From NCBI GenBank assembly GCA_963642145.1, contig CAVIFU010000017.1, forward strand, positions 1 to 35,209: a stretch of 35,209 nt of DNA. Direction: 5' to 3'. Each line of letters opens with the position of its first letter. Position 1 is the first letter of the stretch. The notes beneath the pieces are model-generated. The model searched no databases. It had not been told where the DNA came from and saw only the letters and a program-made list of their open reading frames with translations. Made by a program: the position numbers and the translations under genes. The stretch comes from Stercoripulliclostridium_A sp963642145. GTDB taxonomy: Bacteria > Bacillota > Clostridia > Christensenellales > DTU072. Below, piece after piece: positions 8,105-17,300 of this stretch.

Positions 8105-10720
8105 TTATGCAACGGGATCGTACCAAACGTATATGATAAAGTCGAGGCTGACGTCAAGCGGTAATACCACTACGCCGTCCTTAACGTATTCGCCGCTCTT
8201 GTTCTTCTCGAAGCCGAGAGAGACAAGCTGCTCTTTGACGGCTTTCAAGGACGAATCTATGGAATAGTTAAGGTCAAGCGGTACATCGTAGTAGATTTGA
8301 AGAACGGGCTTCATCAGTTTTACTTCGTCGCTGCTACGTATACGCATGCCGTTGAGTGCAAAGCCGTATGTGTCGCCGAGAACCTCGCCGAAGAACGGCA
8401 GCATGCTCGATTTGTCCTCATCGAACGCGGAAACCGTCACGGCGGATATGTTGTCTTTGTCCGCTTTCGTATCGAAAGACGTCTCGGTAGTCGTTTGGGC
8501 ATATTTGACCTTGATCGCTTTGCCGGTCGTTGCGTCTTCCTCGGTAACGGTATAGCTCACGAGATAGAACGCAGTATCCGCGACTCCGTCCCAGGTGATT
8601 ACGCCGGACGCGGATATGTCGTCCTCGGTTACGGTTACGCTCGTCTTGGTCGCTTTGAAGAATTCGCTTATGTATGCGTTTGCCGGGACTTCCGTATCCT
8701 CGCTGAGAGTAGAGTCGTCATCGGAAACAACGATCGTCAACTCGTTCCAGCTTGCGGGGACATTCCTGACGGCGAAGTCTATGTTCGTTACGCCTTCCGG
8801 CAATACGGACGCCGTTGTGGCGGTATCGAAATCACTGTAACTCATGGTAATGAAACCGTAAATCGAACCTAAGTAGAAGTAGAATCCGGCTTCCGTAATA
8901 TACATTTTGCCGTCCACTTCCTTGACGGTGACGTACGGGAGATACGGTTGATTTTGGACGTATCCTTCAGTCGCGTAGATACCGTAAAGGTTACTATCGG
9001 TACCCAAACCGTAATAGAAGGTAGTCGCAACGTTAGCCATTAGTTTTTCGACATAGTACGTCGTAGTGCCCTCGTCCTCGTCGCGGCTGACGCTGCGGAA
9101 TATCTCGGGCGCGAACGCAAAACTCGGTTGCGCGTTTTTGAAGTCGCCCGCGTATGCCCTGCTCGCGGAGAAAGATTTGAGGTCTGCTCCGATAAAGAAG
9201 GAGTTGTAGAGACTATCGTTTATCTTGTGGAATCCGTATGCGCCGCTTTCGTCTTTGATCTTGACTTCGGCTCCGTACGGGTCTTTGCTGATGGAATACG
9301 GCACGAAATAGCAGTCGTCTTGCGTAACCGTTTCGTAGTAGCCTTTGGTGACGTATGTGGACGTCACGAGGTAATAGCTCATCTCGAAATAGTCGGCGGT
9401 GTAGCTACTTAGGCTCCTCATATTTTCCAAAGCCGCTTTGAGAGGCGCGTGCAATTCCTCGTCATACTCGTATGTGGGTATTGTGGGTACGTCAACCGTG
9501 TCCTTTATGTTGACGGCTACAAATAACTCTTCATAGCAAGTGTAGCCTTGCAAAAGCGTTTCGTCCGGATTACTCCTTGCCGTTATGCCCATGATTTCGC
9601 CGTCGCCTATTATCAGCGAGAACGTCTTGGTGTCAAAATCGTAAGGGTTGGCGGAAGAAATCATGTGGCTGACGAGAACGTCGTTTTCGTGCTTGTAGAC
9701 GTAACGCCAAGTTTCATCGTTGAGTTCGAAGTCTTCTACCTTCAAGTTGACGAAATTATTGTATAAACCGGAATTTTTCCAAGTCAAATTGAGTCCGTCG
9801 TCGTCCGTCAAGGGGTAGTAGGACTCGTTATTCATGAGGCTCAACCCTATTTGCGACGCGACGCCGTTGTGGTTTGCGTAATATATGCCTTGGTTGATTC
9901 CCGTGCTCGTATCGGCGTACTCGGCATACCAATGACCGCCGTTTTCGTTGTCCATGGCTGTTTTGATGACGGAAACGTAGCTACGCTCCAATTTGCTCGT
10001 CAAGCCTTTGGAATACACATCTATGCTCATGTATCCTTCAAAGCACATCTTGTTTACATCTTTGAATACGTCAAGCATTGCCTGCGTAAGCACGGGCTTG
10101 GCAACTATTCCTATGACTTTTTCGGCATATGACTTTGTGTTCGCCTTGCTTGTCGCGCGTATGCGAACGGTAACGTCGCCACTGACTTCTTTTGCGGTAA
10201 CAACGCCTGTCGCGTCTATCGTGACGTAGTCGCCGCCGTCAATAACGCTCCAAGTTACCTCGGTGTTGTCGCTACCGGTAACGGTTGCGGTATATTGCGC
10301 GGAAGCTCCGCTTCTTATTTCGGACGCGCCTTCGATGCCTACGCTTACCTCGGTAACGGGCGGTTTGGGCGTAACCTTAGCGATGTAAGTCTTTTGTTCG
10401 GACGGCGCGGAAGCGTTGTATCCGTCCGCTTTCGCGGTTACGGTAACGTTGAAACTCTTGGTCACGTTAGGCGCTTGGTAACTGTTGGTGTTCGACGTAT
10501 ACTCTACGTCGTCGATCTTGACGATGTACGACGTCGCATGCTCTACCGCGTCCCAAGTGATGTTGCCGCTTGCGTCGATATTGACGTTTGTCGGCTTAGA
10601 CAAAGTCGGAGTTTCGACGACGTTATTGCCGTTATTGTTGTTTTCGGAGTCGTCCTTGCACGCGCAAAGCCCGATCGAAAGACATATTATAAGTAAAATC
10701 GTAATCAGAACTTTTTTCAT
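8105..10720 (-). CDS. Large lipoprotein, Fn3-like and Ig-like N-terminus, paralogue of the next gene
   Basis: Predicted 871-aa lipoprotein of unknown function. An open frame extends to 10828, but that part overlaps the upstream gene. The ATG at 10720 has AGGAGGCGAACCG in front and begins a proper signal peptide with lipobox LCAC (C21). An Asn-rich linker (27-33) leads to an Fn3-like module (about 38-114, with ITWDAVEHATSYIVKID) and an Ig-like BIG_2-type domain (about 122-208, with VTWSVIDGG). Residues 209-871 are homologous by eye to the C-terminal two thirds of the downstream 1024-aa lipoprotein, including the C-terminal strand region. No catalytic motif is visible. It starts 11 bp after the 186-aa lipoprotein gene. 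A second Fn3-like strand pattern (ITWDGVADTAFYLVSYTV) occurs near residue 728. Confidence 0.85.
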   Translation of the reverse strand: MKKVLITILLIICLSIGLCACKDDSENNNNGNNVVETPTLSKPTNVNIDASGNITWDAVEHATSYIVKIDDVEYTSNTNSYQAPNVTKSFNVTVTAKADGYNASAPSEQKTYIAKVTPKPPVTEVSVGIEGASEIRSGASAQYTATVTGSDNTEVTWSVIDGGDYVTIDATGVVTAKEVSGDVTVRIRATSKANTKSYAEKVIGIVAKPVLTQAMLDVFKDVNKMCFEGYMSIDVYSKGLTSKLERSYVSVIKTAMDNENGGHWYAEYADTSTGINQGIYYANHNGVASQIGLSLMNNESYYPLTDDDGLNLTWKNSGLYNNFVNLKVEDFELNDETWRYVYKHENDVLVSHMISSANPYDFDTKTFSLIIGDGEIMGITARSNPDETLLQGYTCYEELFVAVNIKDTVDVPTIPTYEYDEELHAPLKAALENMRSLSSYTADYFEMSYYLVTSTYVTKGYYETVTQDDCYFVPYSISKDPYGAEVKIKDESGAYGFHKINDSLYNSFFIGADLKSFSASRAYAGDFKNAQPSFAFAPEIFRSVSRDEDEGTTTYYVEKLMANVATTFYYGLGTDSNLYGIYATEGYVQNQPYLPYVTVKEVDGKMYITEAGFYFYLGSIYGFITMSYSDFDTATTASVLPEGVTNIDFAVRNVPASWNELTIVVSDDDSTLSEDTEVPANAYISEFFKATKTSVTVTEDDISASGVITWDGVADTAFYLVSYTVTEEDATTGKAIKVKYAQTTTETSFDTKADKDNISAVTVSAFDEDKSSMLPFFGEVLGDTYGFALNGMRIRSSDEVKLMKPVLQIYYDVPLDLNYSIDSSLKAVKEQLVSLGFEKNKSGEYVKDGVVVLPLDVSLDFIIYVWYDPVA

Positions 10721-10731
10721 CGGTTCGCCTC

Positions 10732-11292
10732 CTAATAAGCAAAAGTCATGCCGACGGTTACTTGTTTGCCCGTTTCGAGGAGTAATTCGTACTCTACGGA
10801 CGCCAATTTGTCCGAGTCGAACGTGCATGTTACGGTAACGTCTCCTGCGATCGTCGCTCCGCTTATGCCGAGAGCTTCCGCCGCGTTGTCGGATGAAATT
10901 ATGCAGGTAAATCCGTTATCGATGAGCTTGGAGTATATCATTTTGTCCGCGCTCAGATTGACGGGAGTCTTGATGTCGGCTTTTGCCGTTTGGCTCGTCG
11001 TCGTAGTCGTTTCCATATTGCCGTCCTCGCCGAGAACGGTTTCCTCTACGGTGACGTCGGCTTGCTCGCCGTTGACGGTAAGGACTTTTTTCTTCGTCAT
11101 AACCGTAACGCCTTCATCGGTAACGGTCATGTTCGTGGTAATAACTTTGAAGTTTTCCTTAGACGTGGATATCTGCGCTATGTACTTTTCAAGCGAAGGC
11201 GCCTCTTTTTCTTCTTTGCAACCTACGGCAAGGACTGCCATGGACGCAACTACCAATATAAGTGCTATTGTCGTAATCAATTTCTTTTTCAT
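10732..11292 (-). CDS. Small lipoprotein of unknown function
   Basis: Predicted 186-aa lipoprotein. The signal peptide has lipobox AVGC with C25, followed by KEEKEAPSLEKY. The mature part (about 160 aa) alternates short beta strands rich in Thr and Val (for example MTVTDEGVTVMTKKKV) and carries charged turns. It has the look of a LolA/LppX-like half-barrel lipoprotein, but no signature proves this. The start is supported by TAGGAGGTGCCAT before ATG. It lies 10 bp after the subtilase gene and 11 bp before the 871-aa lipoprotein gene, so it should be co-transcribed with both. Role unknown; a small partner of the protease or of the large lipoproteins is possible. Confidence 0.8.
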   Translation of the reverse strand: MKKKLITTIALILVVASMAVLAVGCKEEKEAPSLEKYIAQISTSKENFKVITTNMTVTDEGVTVMTKKKVLTVNGEQADVTVEETVLGEDGNMETTTTTSQTAKADIKTPVNLSADKMIYSKLIDNGFTCIISSDNAAEALGISGATIAGDVTVTCTFDSDKLASVEYELLLETGKQVTVGMTFAY

Positions 11293-11302
11293 ATGGCACC
11301 TC

Positions 11303-14300
11303 CTACGCGCCGATACCGGAGAAGGGTTCGAGCTCCGCTACCAATGCTTTGCAGTACGCGTTGTACGAATCGACAAACGCGTTGTATTTGGTCAAGTCAA
11401 GCAACGCTTTGTTCCTGATGTCAAGCGAGTTCACGTCGCTTATCAGCGCCTTTAACATTGCGAGATCACCTATCTCGAATGTCGCGGGCAAGGCGTTGAC
11501 GCGCTTTTGAATTTGTTGCGCTTTGTATGTCGCCGTCTTTATTTTGAGGTTGTTGAGCGTCGCTTTGGCTTCGTTTACGGCTCCGATCATGATGTACCAC
11601 TCGTCCTTGGTGTATCCGTAATCCGTGCCGCTCTGCGACAATGCCTTGTACGCCGTCACCGCTTGGTTGATAAGCGTTTCGTTCGCAAGCGTAACCGCGT
11701 CAAGCTCCATTATCTTTTGCGCGCTCTCTATGAACGTGTTGAGCTCCGCTTCCATCGCGACGTAATCGCTGCGACGGCTGTTCTCGACTGTGCCGAAATA
11801 AACTTCGTATACAAGGCTGTCGTATCCGCTTATATCGTCATTTGCCGGCAATACCATGTCGATGGGGTCCTTTTTGCCGACTATGTCAACAAACGTGCAA
11901 TAGTACAGCTCCAATCCGAATACGTCGAATACGTTGTGTATGGCGTCGTATCCGGGATCGGTTTCGCTCAACGTGATATTCGAGTTGTAGCTGTCTTCCA
12001 AGCTCGGCGCCTGTACGGACTTGAATTCAACCGTCGTGAGCGCATTGCACTTGTAGAACGCGTAATTGCCTATCAGTTTGAGGCTGTCGGGACATACGAC
12101 GTAAGAAATGGTCGGGTTCTCGTTGGCGGCGTACGTTTCGATTCTTTCCGTGCCCTCGATTATCTCCAAATACGAAACGTTCATTGCGTACGGAATGGAA
12201 TTTAACATGTATGCGCCGGACTTCATCATCGTGTAGAGTATGCCTTCATCGACTACGGCGTAACCGCTGTCGGTCTCTGCCGTTTCTTCTCCGTCCAACG
12301 TAATAACTTCGAGCGCAGTGCAACCGTAGAACGGCATCAAACCGATATCCTCTATGTTTTTGCCGAGATCGAATTTCTTTAAGTTCTCGTTCAATTGGAA
12401 CGCGGCTTCGCCGATTATGCGTAGCTTGGGCGCGTTGAACGATATGAACGTCGCGCTTTGGAAAGCGTAGTCGCCTACTTCTTCCACGTTCGGCATATTG
12501 ACGTATCCGCCGAGTTTGCTCGACGCAAACGCGCCGTAACCTACAGTCTTGACCGAGTCAAATGCGCCGACAGACAAAGACAGGCTCGACAACTTGGTTT
12601 TGGAGAACGCCATCTCGTCTATCTCGGTAACTTTGCTCGTGTTTTCTACGGTTATCAAACTCGTGCATCCGTAGAACATGTAGCTGCCTACATATTTGCA
12701 GCCCTCGGGCAACGTCACGCTTTCGAGCGCCGTGCACATCATAAAGAGCGTGTCGCCGTAGCGGAAATCGCGATCTTCGCCTTCTTCCTCGGCTTTATTG
12801 CCGAAAGAATACTTATTGTTTGCGTCCGCCAAAGACGCCGGGATCGTCACCTCTTTGAGTCCTTGACAACCTATAAAGGCTCCGACGCCTATCTTTTTGA
12901 GCGTTTCCGGGAGATAAATCTCCGTGAACGTCGGTGCGCCGCCGTTTTCGGTGTTGCGACTGAATGCGCCTTCGCCGATGACTTCGAGTCCGTCGGCGGT
13001 CGTAACCTTGCCTAAATTGCGGCAGTCCGAGAACGCATAGTCGCCTATTGTCGTTATGTTCGTCAAATCGACAGAGGCAAGTTTATAGCATCCGTAGAAC
13101 GTTTCTCTCGCTATCTCGCCGTTGCCGACCTTGGTTAAGTCTATCGAGAACAAAGAGGTGTCGCCGGCAAAGCACATTGCGCCGAATACCACTCCGCCGT
13201 CTGTCGGCATCGTCACCGATTTGAGCGACGTGCAACTCCTGAACGCGCTGAGTCCGAATTGCGCGTTTTTGCCTATGACTACTTCCTGCAACTTGGAGCC
13301 CATGAATACGCCGTTGCCGTAAACGGCATTTTCGGCTATCACGGCACTCTTGACGCCGCTTCCCGCAAACGCCAACTCTTTGACGTCGGTGACGTATTCG
13401 AGGTTCTCTACCGTCGTAAGCGCGGTGTTGCCGTTGAAGGCACTTGCGCCTATCACGGTGTCGGTCGTGGCGGCAAAGGTGACTTTTTCTAAGTTCGAGC
13501 AATATCCGAACGCGTATGCGCCGATGCTTATCGCGCCGCCAAAGACAACTTCTTTGAAATTCGCTCCTGCAAACGCGCTCGCGCCTATCGCCTTGAAGGA
13601 ATCTTTTATAACGTAGGTATCGCCAAAAGAGTTTCCGACAGGCGCAAATATTATCTTCGTGCCGTCTTTGCTCGTAAGCATGCCTTCGGTTACCGCGTAA
13701 TGAGCGTTGTTTTCGTCTACGACAAAGTCGGTTACGCCGGTTTTGTAGAATATCGCTCCCGTTATGTCAACGATCTCGGTCTTTGCCGCAAACTTCAAAG
13801 TCGTCAGCTTGTCGCAATCGCGGAAGGCGTTGGCGGCAATATTCGTAGTGCCGTTGGGAAGAGTAAGCGTCGTAAGCTTATCCGAATCGTAGAACGTTTG
13901 CTCGCCGATCGTGTCAACGTCGCCGAGAATCGCGACCGTTTCCAGTCCATGGCACTCGCTGAACGCGCCTTTGCCTATGTTGACAACGTCGTTGTGTATC
14001 GTCACGCTTGTTAGGTTAGGGCAAAGCGCAAAGCAGAATTCGGGGATATCGGTATCCTTAACGTAGAGTTCGACCTCCCTTATTCCGCTCTTTGCGAACA
14101 TTGCGTATGAAAGCTTGGTGTTCTCGCCCATCTCTACCGATTCAAGCGCCGTGCATCCGCGGAAAGCCTCTTTGCCGGTATTGCGGAGTTGAACGAGGTC
14201 TGCGTGAGTCAAAGACGTGCAACCGTCAAACGCCCTTACGCCTATCGCGTATACGTTCGCAAGGTCCATATTATCGAGGTTTACGCATTTGGCAAACGCG

Positions 14301-17300
14301 TTTGCGCCGATAACCTCTACTTTCGTGCCCGTCAACGACAAAGGCGTTTCGCCGTCCGCAAACACAAAGTTGCCGTTATCGTCATAAACGTATCTGTTGA
14401 GGTACGTTTTGCTTTGGCTGTTGGTGGCAAGAGTCTTCTCGTACACCACTCTTTCTAACTTGGTGCAATTGTAGAATGCGTTCTCACGGATGAACTTTAC
14501 ATCGTTAGGTATAGCTACTTCCCTGAGTCCCGTGCAGTTATAGAACGCGTACTTCTGTATCTCGGTAACGCCCTCGGGAATTACTACCGAGGTAATCGTT
14601 GTGTTACCGGTAGGTATCTTGTTGGCGTCGTAATCGTCGTCGGTGAGCTCAATGGAGTTATCCGTCGAATACAAGCTAAACGCGAACGATCCTATGTACA
14701 GAATGCCTTCGTCATCTGGAATAACGACTTTGCCGCCGAGTCCCTTGTAGGCAATAAGCACCCTACCTTCTATTACGAACGGATTTTTGACCGTTACGCT
14801 TATGCGCGGAGTAATATTGGAGCCCTCGATATTCAAAATAATCGATGTGGATCCCTCTTTGAGCGCGGTAACCGTGCCGTCCTGATCCACTACCGCTATC
14901 TGAGGATTGGTGGATTCGTACGTTACGGCGTATTTGTCTTTGACGTACCACGGCTCGACGTCGTATGCAAGCTGAACCTTTTCGCCGGGATAGAAGCTTA
15001 TACCGCCCGACAGACTGTTGACAAACGTCCTCGATCCCGTAGAACCGATTTCGCTTGTCTGCGCGGCTCTCGAATAGGCGAACTTGGTGTCAAAGTAGGC
15101 AAACCTCGCTTCCTTTATCTTGGCTGTGGATATCTCGTCTACCGCCGGCGCCAAACTGCCGCCCGCGCCCTTTGCCTTGACGTTGATGATAAGGACGGCT
15201 TGGTTGGAGTTCATTTGCTCTCTGACCGCTACGGTGGCGCGTCCTTCTTTGATACCGACGATTTGTCCTTCATTGACGGTAACTACTTTTTCGTTGGAAG
15301 TAGACCACACAAGGTGCTTCAAGTAGTCTTTGTCTGCGTCGATATTGACGTCGGTTGACGACAGATAGTCCGTAAGGTCTACGACGTCGCCTTCTTCTAT
15401 GGACAATATGATGAGATCGGAGCCGTCTTCATCACCGGTCTTGGTGAACTTGAATTCTCCGTCCGTGCCCGGCAATTGGCAAATGTAGATGTTGGTATTG
15501 AGCGCATAGTCGTCTATCGCAAAGCTCAAACCGTTCTCCATGATTGCGTCGTAGTACGCGTCGCTCAAATAATCGGTTATTTCTATCTTGATTTGCGTGT
15601 CCGTGCCCTTCTCGGAATAAACCGGGATGGGATTATCGGTAAGCGTCGTGTAGCTCGACGACGACGTGAATATTATCGGATAAACGGATTGCACGTAATG
15701 ATTGTCGTATACGGTAAGGGTGACGTAATATCTGTCCTTTTTCTTGCTCTTGTCGTATTTCTTCTCGTAAACGGCGCTCTTTATCACGGGAGCTTCGTTA
15801 TCCATGTAGAAATCGATGGAGAATGTGTTGCGCATGTTGGTGTTGACGCCGCCGTCGCCGTAGTCCAAAAGTCCTTGCATCTTGAATTCGTATTGGACGT
15901 TGTTGACAAGCCCCGCGGTCAAGGATTTAACTTTGAGGTACTCGTAGTAAGGAACGGGCGAACCGCCGGATGAATGCGCCTTTTGTGCGTTGTAATCGAC
16001 GTGCTCGTACACGACTTCGCCCGTCACTTTGTCGGTGATGGTGAAGTTCATCGTCTTTGCGCCGCGCAAAAGTCCGGCGTAAACGGCGGATATGCCGTCA
16101 ATGGACCCCAAGAAATTGGATACCGCCGCGTGATCCCTCGACGCGGGTATTGCGTCGTAGAGGTCCTCGTCTATATCATAGAGGTATGTACCGAGCGGTA
16201 TGAGGTAGTTATAGTAGTATGAGCCGTACGGCGTAGTCGCAAGGTAGTCGGCTTTGATTTTGTCCTCGTCGTCGATGGACTTGTCGTGGGCTTCGGATTC
16301 CACTTCGTAGTAGTCTTTGTCGAACATCGGCGCTTCCGTCCAATCACCGTAGAAAGCGAGGAACGGCGCGCTCAATTCGATGGACTCTTCGTCGGTGGGA
16401 ATCAGCTTGACAAAACCTTCTACGTACATGCCGTAGATGAATTTGCTGTCTATATATTGTTTGTCGGCGTCGGTCAAAGTATAGGTCACTTTGAGTTTGA
16501 CTTCTTTGCCTGCGGCTACGGTTATCAGTTTACCGTTTATGGTGCCTTCGCCGTCAACATACTCGAGTTTGACGTCGCCGCCCAAAATGTACGGAGTTTC
16601 CGCAACGAACGTTTCGTCGGAGGAAGAAACCGTTTCCGTCATGCCGACAAAATCGAAATTGTAGCTTAACGACTTTTCGCCGAAATTCACGACGTTGAAT
16701 TCCATTTCGTAAACGCCGCTTCTGTCGGGATCGTCTCCGAGCTCCAATTTGACCCTGTCGCTGCCGTCAACCGACAGATATGCGTCGGTGGATACGACGT
16801 TGCGCATGCTGGCAAGACCCGCGCCTTGCTTACGCGGAGAATACGGATTGCCCTCTTCGTTACGAATTATCGTCGCGGTGGACATCAGGAGTTGGTTGGC
16901 AAGAGAATTTATCTCCGACCAAGTCTTGTCCGGATACCTGTCTTTCAGATAAGAACGTATGAGGATGACTATACCGCAGAGGTTCGGTGTAGCCATACTC
17001 GTGCCGCTGAGTTCGTCATATTGACCGTTAGGCACTGCGGACAGAATGTTGCCGCCGTGCGCGGTAATCTCTGGTTTGAGTTTCAAATCCGGAGTCGGAC
17101 CCCAGCTCGAGAAGTCGGACATGAACGGACCGGCTTGCGAATCATTAATATTGAACACCATCGTGCCGGTAGCGTGTTTGGCAAGCTCCGTGCCGTCGGA
17201 CATGCTTATGGATATGGTCGGAATATGATCCGTTTTGCCCATGGACATGAGTATGTCGCCGTCGATGTTATTGTAGATGATACACGCTATCGCGCCGGCA

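Noticed and set aside
10721..10828. Longer start for the 871-aa lipoprotein
   Set aside because: It would overlap the 186-aa gene and put 36 hydrophilic residues before a signal peptide; the internal ATG has a perfect ribosome binding site.
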